DNA from: Lunularia cruciata
Lineage: Eukaryota; Streptophyta; Marchantiopsida; Lunulariales; Lunulariaceae
Assembly (NCBI GenBank): GCA_948567375.1
Contig: OX419755.1
Coordinates: 47,869,001-47,933,000, forward strand
Direction of reading: 5' to 3'
Length of the DNA: 64,000 bases
The number at the start of each line of letters is the position of its first letter. The first letter of the stretch is position 1. Shown piece by piece: positions 12,513-24,029 of this stretch. A model generated the notes under the pieces. The model worked only from the letters and a program-made list of their open reading frames with translations, was not told the origin of the DNA and searched no databases. The translations under genes were made by a program, and so were the position numbers.

Positions 12513-14326
12513 ATGGCTGCTCCCGTTTTTGATGGGACAGTGGGAGATCGGCTAGTTAATATGATCGGGAGGAATCCCAGCAGACGGAAGCTCAAAGGAG
12601 GAGACCTTGGCACTGATGACGTCAACGAGCAGAGAGAATTCATCAAGATTCTGAAAGAAGTAGAAGCATTAGGTATGATCTTTCAGTCAGGAGCGTCTTG
12701 TCAATTTGGTGATGTATTTCAATTGCTATTCTTCAACTCACTGTACCGCACGATACACTAAAGACTGATTAAATTTCTCAAATCATCAAGTATTATGAGT
12801 TCGTGAACGGATCCTCTTTGTCTGTCTGAAGTGTCCTAAGAATCGAGTTTATTTTGCTCCCACCACCATCGCCTTGTGTCTATCTGCTTTCTAAGCAATC
12901 ACAGCACAGTGTGATGTGCATCACGATCATGAGTTTTTGTCGGTGTCTGTGGCCTCAAAAGGAACCTCTCAGCTGGGCTGGAAGGAGCGAAAGGACTTGG
13001 AACAGAAGAAGCTGGAGTCTCTTGGAGCGAAGGTGAAGATCAAACCCCCGTAGAATTCCTCCAAGCGCTTTGGAATATTATCCTGTTCCGGGTTTTCTCC
13101 ACGGTTGGTCTTTTTACTAGAGAATTGGATTACCGTAGTTTGGTTTCCTCGAGGAAATTTTGTTCAGTTGCCACTTTTTGAGAAACATGCGTACTGGTCT
13201 GTGATAAGCTATCTCAGTTATGAGAATAGTCTGTTTGCGGAAACGAGGAATGCACATGCTATGGTCGAAGTTTGGTGGCACAGGCTGGAGATATGATTCT
13301 TCAATTATAGACTTGCCATTTTCTTTCAGGCAAAAAAAAGTTTTAAAATGCCCATCTCTATGGGATCGAACATCAAGCGGAAACGCGAAAAACTCGACTC
13401 GGATAAACTAGTGGAGGTGATCGCTTTCTTCCATCCAATGCTTATTTTCTCTTGACTAGTTTTCTCGAAGTCTCGTTTATAGTAGTGTCCAATCTCTTTG
13501 TGGCCAGTTTGTAGTTCACTATAGCCGAATTAAGCAGGTTTCCTTCATGGGAGGGAATCTCACCTCCTCTTTCTACGCCATCTCTGACCTAGGTGCTGTT
13601 GTCTAAAACGACCTTGTCAAAATTAAAGCCCCGGGGCCGTTTTTGCCTTAGAGCTGCAACTGTGTCTGCCCGAAGATGCTGCGGTAGGCAGGCTCATAGT
13701 CCTTACTCAAGCCCTCCAGGAGGCAAGGATTTTTTAGACCCTATATACCTTAGGGCAGAACAGTTGGCAGCAACACACGACGTCTCATAGGTCATAGCGA
13801 CATGACCAAAGTAAAGGGCGAACGTACAGCCGCACTCGATGTTCTATCTACTTGTGTCCATTAAGCCGTTTCTGGAAATAATGGAAGGGGATAGTGAGTT
13901 ATAATAGTTGATAGCGCCAGTAGTGTTGGTCCTCGTAATACCGTCGCCCCTTTTGTCTGAATTCAAAGCTTGTTAGATGAGCTGTTTCCTGGTATAGCGC
14001 ACGTTTTATTAAAGGGGGTGATCCTTTGTGAACAGGATGCTCTTTCCGGTCTTCGGCCAAATAAAAGCGGGAGGAAGGCCCCACGTAGAGAAAGAGAAAC
14101 TGGAGAGGACAAAGGTCTGCAAGCCTCGGAGGGAAAGTTTAAAGGAGGTGTTTTATATGTCAAGCCTCTAGTCAAAGCACCAGTCGAGAGCAAGCGTCGA
14201 GGCGGTGATCGTTCTTTAGATAGAGTTTTTGGTGAAGGTAGCGGAAAAAAAGGAGGTGGAAAGAAAGGAAAAAGGAAAGGCAAAGGCAAAGGTGGGAAGA
14301 AAAGTGGAGGTAAGAGAAGACGATAA
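12513..14326 (+). CDS. DUF4602 (C1orf131-like) nucleolar protein
   Basis: DUF4602 proteins are small, basic nucleolar factors; human C1orf131 is part of the small-subunit processome. Four exons join in frame with GT-AG borders: 12513-12672, 12962-13032, 13330-13416, 14036-14326, giving about 201 residues. Visible family signatures are EFIKILKEVEALGTSQLGWK (split by intron 1), ERKDLEQKKLESLGAK, the KMPISMGSNIKRKR segment, and near the C-terminus GLQASEGKFKGGVLYVK followed by a Gly/Lys tail (KGGGKKGKRKGKGKGGKKS). The first ATG follows an in-frame-compatible leader and starts MAAPVFDG. The 620-bp third intron could hide one more short exon. The long minus-strand ORF at 13963-14421 is a shadow of the Lys-rich exon. 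Confidence 0.85.
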
Positions 14327-14329
14327 TCT

Positions 14330-15170
14330 AACTTTGTAAATTCAACAAATGAGAGTTTAGAGAGTAGAGTGCTGTCCTTGCTCAATGAGCTACCTTCCTC
14401 ACACGTCAGGTCGTGAGCCATTTGAGTGCGAATGAGTTTAGGGTTTAGGGTTCAGGGTCCTGTAAGATCAAGGAACCCCCGCTTGCACTTCCTAAAGAAA
14501 GCCTGATATTAAATTCTGAAGTTATTGAATCCTGTTCTCCGATGCTCACCCATTTTTCTGAAGGATATCGGATAGCTCGATCCCACATTTCTTGGTTACA
14601 TACATCAGTCCGCTTTCATCAGTTCTGCATCCATGCTGAATTATCAAACCTCCCCTCCTATGTCCAAAAGATCTCGCTAGATTGATTTTATTTCCACATC
14701 GGTAGACCTACACCGTATGTCCACGCAGCCGAGAACAGGCGTGGATCTATAATGGCACCAAACCTCTGTTGTCTGGTACTGCTAACGGCCACTGCACCAC
14801 AACTTGCAAGCTGGCCGTAACAAAATACCGCACGGCAAGTGACCATGGAGGCTCTGGGATGAGCATTTGTCGTAGGCCTTGCGTATCCAGTTGCCTCATA
14901 ATTGGCTAAACTTCCCCCCAAGACGTCAGAGTCATCCATAAACTCAACTTCTCAATCTGCCCTCGAAGACGGATCTGGATCCCAAAACCCACTGTTGTAA
15001 ACAGAGACATGTTCTAGCGAATCTCAACTCCAAAAATCCAGGGAATCCAAGCTCATTGTCTATTCACGGCTAGATTTCATGTGGCTATCGTTCACTCTAT
15101 ATATTTGTTTCCTTGGGTGGAGCCAGGTGAACATGCTTCAGGAATATTCCTTCTTACTAATGACTGCTTT
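14330..15170. other. Intergenic; one short minus-strand ATG ORF
   Basis: Telomere-like gtttagggtttagggttcaggg lies at about 14,433-14,457. A minus-strand ATG ORF of 83 codons (14939-14688; contains RAVFCYGQLASCGAVAVSS) is free of stops but I do not recognise it and no flanking exon is evident. Confidence 0.35.
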
Positions 15171-15175
15171 CAGTT

Positions 15176-16385
15176 TCATAGACTCTATTGGGGCCTAGCC
15201 CAATTTTACCTTTTCTGTCTCTCCCTTTTACGGCTTGATGGGTCTTCCCATCCTTCGTGTTCTCTACGCGGTCGCCTTTTCCTTTCAGTTTCATCTAAAA
15301 TGGGATATGTTATCATCGGAAAGGGCTTTTGTCGTGCCTAGTGGGAACAGATTTAACCTCGATCTCGAAACATAATTGAGGCGTCCAGTTGGTTCGAAGG
15401 CAAACTTCCATGAATTAGACGTGTGTGCTGAAAGAATTCCCGGAAAAGGGCAGTACCAATCCCATCTCCTAGAGATCACATACATATTTTCCAAAAGCAT
15501 GTCCCGTTAAGAATACACGTAAGATGCAGGGGTTAGTTCTTGGACTCATTTACCATGTCTTACGTAGTTTTACGGTAGCCCTGGACTGTCCTGTATGGTT
15601 TTAAGAAACCCTTCGAGGATATACCGTAGAACTCGTTATACAACTCCATTGGGGGTCTCAGGTCTCGACTTGATGGATTTCTAAAGGTAACTTAGGATTA
15701 TGGGTGATGTTAAGGGTGATGAAAGCTTCTCGAGGTTTTAGTTCATAAAATTACCTGATTAAATTGGATTCTCAAAGAGATTATAAGATACATCAAACTA
15801 CTTGAGATGGTTCGTGTCAAGGGAAAAGGACATGGACATCAGAAATGAGAGTTCATATGAGAAGATATTTTACTTAATATCTTCATAAAACTTTCCGAGT
15901 CGCAAAAATCATGATTAGCGAAACGCATAACACGAGATTTATAAATTTATATCTATGAGAATTTTATCTCTAAATTCCCTTAAGGATCTCTCCCGAACTG
16001 TAAAAGGCGTCAAGCCGTACAATGAAAAGACATAGAGGCAAAATGCATCGTTAATAGGAATCTGCACTATAACTATACAAGTCCTATGATTTACCAACTA
16101 TTGTAACATTCTAATAAACCTCACCTAGTGTGATTTTTCTCTTGTAAATTACATCAACCAATGTTCTCTGTGAGCTGTCTAAAATACGGTGAAAAATAAC
16201 CCTCCATTGGGGTTTCAGATATAGACTTTAGATATTCTTGTCTTTACAACCATTCATCCTTTAGCATGACGCCATTCTCTCCTTAGAATCGAAGTCCCTC
16301 TTCATAAATAAGGGAAGACCCCATCAAGCCGTACAAGGCAGAGAAAAAAAGGTAACATGGGGCTAGCCCCAATAGAGTCTGTATG
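15176..16385. mobile_element. About 1.2-kb element with 75-bp imperfect terminal inverted repeats
   Basis: The stretch 15,176-15,252 (tcatagactctattggggc ... cggcttgatgggtcttccc) recurs inverted at 16,303-16,385, with both outer ends the same, as in a MITE-type DNA element. The inside has no ORF but two related words (about 15,642 aactccattgggggtctcag and about 16,198 accctccattggggtttcag). Diverged pieces of the same sequence are found near 3,109 and 33,320. No transposase is present, so mobility is inferred from structure only. Confidence 0.5.
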
Positions 16386-16390
16386 AGAAA

Positions 16391-16602
16391 TCTGCCTTAC
16401 CGCACCTAAGATATCTGAGAGATATAAAGGAGTAGAGTAACTGTCTATACACAATTGTTGTGTAGTAAGAAAAATCGCTCTGATGTTGAATGTGATTCTG
16501 CCCTACCGCACCTAAGATATCTGAGAGATATAAAGGAGTAGAGTAACTGTCTATACACAATTGTTGTGTAGTAAGAAAAATCGCTCTGATGTTGAATGTG
16601 AT
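16391..16602. repeat. 106-bp tandem duplication, nearly identical copies
   Basis: From tctgcc-taccgcacctaag to gatgttgaatgtgatt the sequence is repeated once with a 106-bp offset (16,391-16,496 and 16,497-16,602) and almost no differences, so the duplication is recent. Each unit contains the short palindrome-like acacaattgttgtgt. It abuts the inverted-end element at 15,176-16,385. Confidence 0.9.
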
Positions 16603-16609
16603 TCCAGCC

Positions 16610-17770
16610 TCTGTACTCCCTCCTCTCCTCTCTGCTACATTAGGTCGCTCAAAGTTCAAAAATAACGCTTTTTAGACTTGGTTCTCCCTCTTTCAAATAA
16701 AAGAAATGGATGCAAAATCTACTGATTACCCAGCATCAGTTGAAGGATAACACAACTACAATTACAATCCAGTCCACTCCCCATAAGAGGCCCCGAGATT
16801 GCAATTATGGAGGTTTAGCAGTTGTCCAAATATTTCAAAGTGTAAGGTTTCACATGGGTGCAGTTTGCCAGAGTTAGCATTCGTATAATTCCCAATTTTA
16901 GTTGAGATTGAGATTGAGAGTTTGCAATTTTAGTTGAGATCGCTCCACTTTTTATATTTTACCCAAAGTACGTATATTTTGTATAAACGTGTAAAATATT
17001 AGTGTAATTTTCACAGTAACCGCCATTACAAGTAAGGAATATTCTCGGATTTCATCGCACTTATCGAAAGTGCAATTTATTTCTTGTACCTTTGTTAACT
17101 CCAACCGAACTCATCGCGAGTTGCACTTACTGTGTCGAGATTGGAGTGTACTTGCCAGAGGTCACAGACGTCGCAGTGGCCAGGCAAGGTGACCCTTTTG
17201 CCGCCGTTTCTCAAAGGAAAAGAGTCGTCTTTGGCCTGGACTCGAAGTGTTGAAAGGCTCGTGTGTAGAGTTGAGGGCCTTCGCTGACTCCAGCTGAGGA
17301 CTTTAGAAACCCTAGAACATCCCTACCTTTGGGCATCTGACTTTTCAGCAGTCAATCGAAAAGAGTCGTTGCTAATAGAAGTGAGTAAGGAGGACGGGGG
17401 TATTAGATCGTTCTTCTTCTGCAGGAAAGAAAGTTGAAATTGTACATCATTGTACGTGGTGTACAGTTAGGGTTCAGGAATTCGGCTGCTGCTGTTGGTG
17501 CAGCAAAACCGTTGGCAAGATAAATAGGCGGAGTCGAGGATCTCGAATTGACAGGATACGGTAGAAGAGGAAGTGAGTAAGTGGAAGTTGGTACAATAAG
17601 GGCTACATGGAGTTAGGATCCGGATCGCGAGGGTGAAGAATCCCAGGGAATGAGATCTGCCAAGTGTACACGACGATCGGGTCATTGGGTGGGATTGGGA
17701 CAGAGAAGGAGGAACTCAATTGTTATCAAGAAACTCAGCATGAAGTAGTGAGACGGGAAAGTTTGGCTGT
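16610..17770. other. Intergenic and probable promoter of the FAM210-like gene
   Basis: No convincing ORF. Short telobox-like words (gaaaccctagaac near 17,307; gttagggttcagg near 17,466) precede the next gene by 300-470 bases. Confidence 0.4.
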
Positions 17771-17776
17771 AAAAGG

Positions 17777-18154
17777 ATGGCTGGAGCAGCAACCAGGTTG
17801 AAAGAGCTGTTCACCAAGTATGGAAGAGTAGCTATGGTGGTGCACTTGTCAGTGTCTGCAGTTTCATATACATCCTGTTACGTCGCTATAAAAAATAATG
17901 TGGATGTGAGCGATTTGCTGCAGAGAGTGGGGCTCGTATCCGCGCCCTCCAAGGACCCTCAAGATCTGAAGGACGGGACGATGAGTGAGAAAGTCGACAA
18001 TGCAGGCTTGAAAGTGCTGGAGGAAGGTGGGGCGTTTGCCGTTGCTTTTCTGTGCAACAAAGCCCTTATACCTGTTCGGATTCCTCTCACCCTTGTACTC
18101 ACACCTCCCATCGCCAGGATGTGGGCTCGGAGGAGTTTTTTTCGACGAAATTAA
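17777..18154 (+). CDS. FAM210-like protein, DUF1279 family
   Basis: FAM210/DUF1279 proteins are small membrane proteins, mostly of mitochondria, linked to mitochondrial translation and maintenance in animals; plant roles are little known. A single exon encodes 125 residues. The family core is complete: RLKELFTKYGRVAMVVHLSV (about 7-26), a first membrane segment (about 17-40, ending CYVAIKNNVDVSDLL), then after a variable linker GGAFAVAFLCNKALIPVRIP (about 85-104) and LTPPIARMWARR at the C-terminus. The start MAGAATR is the first ATG in frame after a purine-rich leader. There is no long cleavable transit peptide, unlike many FAM210 members, so targeting is uncertain. Confidence 0.85.
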   Translation: MAGAATRLKELFTKYGRVAMVVHLSVSAVSYTSCYVAIKNNVDVSDLLQRVGLVSAPSKDPQDLKDGTMSEKVDNAGLKVLEEGGAFAVAFLCNKALIPVRIPLTLVLTPPIARMWARRSFFRRN

Positions 18155-18159
18155 TATGT

Positions 18160-20050
18160 ATCTTTGAGCTCAGATTTGTTTCACAAGCTGGTTACACCTT
18201 TCCTAGCAGCTACAACACCTAACAGGTGCTCGTGCCTACATCCTCGTCGCATTACCTCGAGCTCTAGCTGATTGATTACGAGGATTGGAATCATGTTTTT
18301 ACACAAATGTACAGAGTGATGGATTACACAGATGATCAAAACTTCACGGTTACTTGAATGCTCGACATTTCGTTCTTGGAACTCAACAAAGCAAGGCTAA
18401 AACCCCTCTTTAATTTCACAGATTGGCAGCCCCGTAGAAATTGTATCTTCGAGTATTCGAGCAGCAGTCTGTCACAATTTTTGGTCCCCTGTTCGGCTCA
18501 AGCGTGAAATGAGTAATTCAATTTATTACCCTGACTATGCACCCAACATTTTGAGCATGTGAGGCAACCGTGTTCATCCGAAGGCGGGGTGATTCGCTAC
18601 ACACATCGGATATTTTATGGAGAAATTTTTTGGAGTTCGAACATTTCCGTCGAGTTCTCGTATGGGTGGTTTCTCACGTACTGTGTTCTAGTTGTGTAAA
18701 CATGCTAAAACTTAGTTCCCGTAGTAATTATATGGAGCCTGATTGTACCCTAGTCTCCGTCTCTAGTAACACACTTTTAATCTCCTCTAGCATTTAACTT
18801 GGACGACAAGTTTCTTACGATATTTCCGAGGCTGAAGGGGACTGCAATCACCGTTGGCAATGGCTCTGAACTCTTTTCATGTATCTCAGTATACTTCACC
18901 TGCGCGACCACTTCAGTATAGTACGAAATATTCTTCTCTTGACAATGTCATGAAGGCGGAAGTATGTAATGTATGGTCCAGAATTAAGTAGGTCTTTTGC
19001 TTGCGATCATGAAGTTGCTCATACAGCGAAGTTACCTGCGTTTTGCTCTTGCCCTCATGTGTGTGGTCGTTTTACTCAATGGAATTGCGTGATTGTAGGT
19101 GAAATGTGCACACTTGCCGCTTCGCAGCTATATCCCCCACACCTGGAAACCAAGGCTCCGCCTGTACCTTCTCAGCACTACTTCTAGTGTAACTAATTCT
19201 GTGGAATTACTCGAGCTTTGTTACAACGTCTCAGCTCTCGCGTGAAAAAGTCATTGACAGGTCCTGTTTTGCAATCTTCTAAGGGCGTGGGTTTTGCCAT
19301 GGGGTTGAATCAACGAATCCGAATTTTCGTGACTCAAGTAGGACAAGGCTTGCTGAGTGGTCGGGTTCTTGATTCTCAGGAGGTGCGGCCAGCAGCCATT
19401 GCCTCCAGTACCTCAACTTAACTCCATTGTGACGAGCCTCACGATTAGTCAGAGTTTACTCACTGGTCCTGTGTCCACCTCGTTCTCTTGCGCTTCTGAA
19501 ATGGCGGGCCAGGCATACGGGTAGTGATTTGCCTTCTGAGATGGCTTACCATGCATACATACAGTCTTTCCTGGGTCTGCCCGTAGGGTTGGATGGTGTT
19601 CCGTCTGTAATCGTTATTCATCTTTCGGCTCATCTCGCTTTTTGGTTTTCCACAACTTCTTCTCCTTCAATTTTGCAAACATGTCCAAAGGCGATCTGTG
19701 CTCGCAGGAAAAAGTGTTTTCTTTCTCAGTACAGCATTACCACTGATGGTTAAGGGTGCTATTTACGAAATCCATAAGCATATAAACTTGCTAATGCGAG
19801 TTCTGTGTGCCTCCTCTGCCAGGTGCATGCCCCCAAGTTCATGAGTGGTAATTGATGCTTAGGGATGAATTGGCTGGAGAGCAAGTCCACCTGGGAGCAA
19901 GTCGGCTGCTACGAAAGAATGTTATTGCCTATCTTCTAACACCTGTGGAGTTGTCAGCTAATAAGTTTTGGTAAACTCAGTGTACAGATCTGCGACCCGT
20001 AATCAGCTTGACATGCGCAGAACGCAATAGCTACTGGGCGCTCATTTGGT
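18160..20050. other. No gene recognised between the FAM210-like and phosphatase genes
   Basis: ORFs are under 80 codons, with no domain. The two neighbouring genes converge here, so both 3' UTRs probably lie in this interval. Confidence 0.45.
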
Positions 20051-20063
20051 GGAAGTGTACAAC

Positions 20064-21979
20064 TTACAGTTTTTCCTTTGGAGGCTTTGAAGGCTGTGAT
20101 CCCGATTCCGATTCCGATGAAGAAGGTAAAGACATCAAAGATGCAGGCCATGGAGGCCTTCCTTCCGATTCCGACGAAGGCGCAGGCCTTGGAGGCCGTC
20201 CTTTAACTTCCGAAGAAGATGCAGGCTTCGGAGGCCTTCCTTCCGGTTCCGATGAAGAAGATGAAGCACTGTCAGCATAATGAGGATCTGATTCGACATC
20301 CACAAGCTCTGCGTCCTTCATACTCGAAGTGGGGCTAATGTTGGCTTCTTCCTCAATGCGTAGCGGGTTTCTCCCTCTTGCAGATATGACATTGAGCTCC
20401 TTGTCATTGACAATTTCGAGCGCTTGCACGGGATTATTTACACAGCCTTTAGAGAAACCCACATCGATCCTGATAATCGCACCTCTACATGCTGCATTTA
20501 TCAACCTCTCTCTCTGAATCGTGTGACCTATCAACATGCGCGTACAACCAACCGCTCCTAATGTCGCCCGTATCATATTGCAGGGAACATTTTTCCCACT
20601 TTCCGTAGCATAATCTCGCTGCCAAGTAACGGGATCACCACCCATATGTTGTCGGACGATACTCGGGGGATTGCTGCCCTTGTGACCCCTTATCCACTTT
20701 CGGACGGATTTATTGTAATGCTCAAGAGTTTTCAAACCTCCCTCAACCTGTCCAGGTTTTATACCACCGTGAACAAACATTGAATTGCCCACTAACAAAA
20801 CTGTAGGGTTGTTCCCGAGGAACCTTTTACTCACAGGGCCTCCTGGTCTCATTGCCGCCATCCGTGCCACCATTCCTAGATACAATGGACTGCGTGTGTC
20901 GACTCCCTTCATGCCAGGCATTGCCGTGAGATTTGGGAGCCCTAAACTGTAATCAATGTTCTTCCGGCATCCCGCCACCGATCCCTTCAGGGTACTTGCT
21001 ATTTTATACCTGGTTGATCATACAGGAGGCAGTTCAGTTCAGCAGTCCTTAGACTTATCGTCCTCAATTGTAATCGTTCTGCGTTCTCCTGTTTGAAGAT
21101 CCAACAGGAGAACGCAGAACGATTCCCATGAGGACGATACCCTTTTCATTTTCTTCATTGTTAATAAGCGCAAAACGCTACAATTGTTTACCAGAGCCAC
21201 CAGTCGTAAAACTCCTCGAAGCCTTCTTTGTGCGCATAAGTGAATCTTCCTGTGCTGTTACTGATCTCATGGTTACCGTGCAGAACATGCACCGAGCCCC
21301 CTGCTCTTACGGCCTGCCGCCTCAGGTTTTCCAACAGATACAAGATCTTCAACTCACCTCCTCCACGGTCCATGACGTCACCAACCTGATACCAACCGCA
21401 ACCTTCAGAAATAGAACAAAGGACGGCTCCTTCGAACTTTCATAAGATTATTAAAGCTCATACTGGGTTCTGGGAGATTTTCACCCTCACTAAAGAAATA
21501 AATTGGAATCTTTTCCAGTTCCTCTTCGCACTTCTATTATTCTTGTATCTGATGAACAAAAGTACCTCCTCACCTAAGTGTACATGTATGAAAGACGAGA
21601 TTCCCGACCTGTATACTGGACCTACCTGCACAAGCATACTCCGGCCTCCACTCCAGTTGTACTTGCGCCCCAGAAGGTTAGCAAGCCGCAGAATTTCTTT
21701 TGTCTTCTCGTAATCACCATGAAGATCTCCGAGAGCAACTAGACGCGCCGGTGCGGGAAGTTTTGTAGGTCCAGCGTGTTTGTTGTGTACTTCAACCGAG
21801 GCGGGGTCACTCCAAACATCTCCCCTGGCGGCAGTGCTGAAGAAAGTTTGGCATGGATTCTTTCTGGGTCCAAGGACTATGTCACTGAAAGCGTGGTCCT
21901 GCAAGACGTTCACAAAGCTCGCCCATATAGGAGGTGCTTGATGGCAGAAAGCTCGATTCTCCCTGGTCGTTGTAGCCAT
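20064..21979 (-). CDS. Shewanella-like protein phosphatase (SLP2-type)
   Basis: Plant SLPs are PPP-family metal-dependent phosphatases of bacterial ancestry. Three exons join in frame: 21979-21626, 21385-21192, 21009-20064; 497 residues. Metal and catalytic motifs are all present: GDLHGD (84-89), GDVMDRG (120-126), GNHE (155-158), VHGG (262-265) and GHT (344-346). IRIDVGFSKGC (362-372) is the usual SLP C-terminal signature. No chloroplast transit peptide is obvious, favouring the cytosolic SLP2 type over plastid SLP1. Unusual is the tail (about 430-497), a Ser/Pro-rich series of imperfect SSSExEGRPPxPA units absent from typical SLPs. Intron 2 holds a long perfect hairpin. Confidence 0.9.
21057..21138. 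repeat. Near-perfect hairpin inside SLP intron 2
   Basis: A 22-bp perfect inverted repeat, 21,072-21,093 with 21,103-21,124 (aatcgttctgcgttctcctg...), has a 9-nt loop. A second perfect 10-bp stem, 21,057-21,066 with 21,129-21,138, encloses it across a small internal loop. Total 32 paired bases within a 182-bp intron. Confidence 0.9.
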
Positions 21980-24020
21980 TTATTTGCTACCAGCAGATTC
22001 GTTGAATCAGAAATAGTAACCTTCGGAGAAAACTGCGTTCTTCTTCCGGTGATTCTTCTTCTCTAAGTGCTTCCCTGAACCACGAAGTGACAGCAAAACT
22101 TCAAGAAACCTATCGCATAGTATTCATTCCAGGGGAATGAATACCCTGCAATTTTCGCAACTGGGGCCAAGCTCACTCCGCGTCCGGAGACAAGGAATAA
22201 GCAAAACCTACTTACTTACACTTGGACCTTTCAGGGCAGAAGTGAGAAGCTCTTCTTAGTTGTGTACTCGACATTGCAGGACTCACTTTCATCTCAAAGC
22301 GTTTCATCACGAATTTAGCGATCGTTTCGATTGCAGCCAAGAACTATTTCAGTCGAGATTAGTTACCCCGGTGGGAGTAGTACAGTAGTATTGATTGAAA
22401 TGCTGCTGCTTGCGGCCGCCGCATAATGGTGGTTTCATGAGTTGCATACGTTTCAGCTGGCAACGCAGATGAATTCGAGGAAAAGGAGACATGACGGTGG
22501 CTTGAACGGGTACTGGAAGAGGTATGTGCGCCGTGAGATGGAGGAGGCGAGTGACTGGAGTGAATGCTCATAGGGTCCAAAGGTGGCCAACGGTTCACTG
22601 TTCTTCCATGCAGCAAGTTCCGAACAATCAGCAAGCAGTCAAGTTGGAAAGATCAACAGCCAGAAAGTTATAAAATTGTTTATCGGCGATGAAATCGATC
22701 GTTCTGTGTGTCTAATTTCGCCTTTGCTTTGGCAATTCTCATCAATCCGCCCTTGAAAACATAAGATGTCCATAAACGAAGAACAAAACCTGCAGTCGCT
22801 CCCAAACAACTGCACAATTATTGCTCCGGCTTGCCATTGAGGCCATAAGTCAAACGTCCACGAATTCCTGGTGGGCCGGGGACAGATTCTGCTACGAAAC
22901 TGTGGGGGAAGTTGAATTTCCACAACCATATTCACCACACGAAACCACTGGACATGGGGTTCTTGGGCGAATTCGACGTACTGGCAGTTGCATCGAAACA
23001 AGTCTTCCACCCTCTCGCCATCACCTTCCTTTCGGTCGCCAATGCCAGCACTTGCCAACAAGATCTAACGGAACTGAAAACTCGAGGGGAAGAAACACAT
23101 CAAGTCGGGAATGAAAAAGCTTGCGAGGAGGCAGTGTCTAATGGCCCACAAACACATTTTAAATCTATTTTATTCCTATTTTATTTTATTTTAAATCTAT
23201 TTTGGGAGCACGGTTTTTGGATTGTTTGAGAATCAAAGAATTTAATTAATGAGACTATGTAAGAAAAATCATATCAACGAAATGGAAATTATTCTAATGT
23301 CAGAATTAGGAGAGAAGACAATATTCTATGAAAGCTTTGGGAATGATGATTATTCTCACATGTTTCAGAGAAATAAATAATAAATTTACTCTTTATAACT
23401 GAAAGTTCATTCATCATAAGCAGATTCCTCTCTAAAAACACATCTCTTTAGGTTTAAATGCTTGATAAAAGCTTTTCGAATAATAATATAATGGACAAAA
23501 GAAACCTCAAGGTTTCTTTTGTACGCCTCTTAATGATTAAATGTGTCGAAGTGATGATATGTGTTTCCAGATCGTTGTATTTACACAATGAATTTATTCT
23601 CAAACTTAATAATTTACTTACAAAAGGTGATATCAATTTTCCCTATGAATGTAATAGAAATGTCGATGAACTGCTGCATGACGGATTAAGATTCACTAAA
23701 TTTACGTTCCACCCTGCTCTGTCGTTTCTTCGCATATCCGCTAATCCTTCGATTTAAATGGCGACATATTGGAGGGTAGGCAACGCTGGATATCGATATC
23801 AAATTCAATTTCAAAATTGAATAATGGAAGTGAAATGGTTATTTGGAAAACTGATATGTTGTAGGGTGCAACAAATAACAATTATGACTCCCCTTGAGTG
23901 TAATACGTCTTACGATTGGGTTCGGACAGCAATACGCCATGCGTTTGTCCGAGTTTCTGAATTTATATCAAATGCTCTACTTATAGAGCACTGCTCTATA
24001 CGAAATTCATAGGAGGGGTT
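21980..24020. other. Upstream region of SLP gene; no further gene supported
   Basis: Contains a 10-bp inverted repeat with 3-nt loop (tattcattcc-agg-ggaatgaata, 22,121-22,143) about 140 bases before the SLP start. Minus-strand ORFs at 22,359-22,634 and 22,639-23,061 show no domain. From 23,150 the DNA becomes AT-rich and gene-free. Confidence 0.45.
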
Positions 24021-24029
24021 TTGAGGCTT

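Noticed and set aside
13963-14421. 152-codon minus-strand ORF
   Set aside because: Shadow of the Lys/Gly-rich last exon of the DUF4602 gene; its Pro/Leu/Phe content is the complement of Lys/Gly codons.
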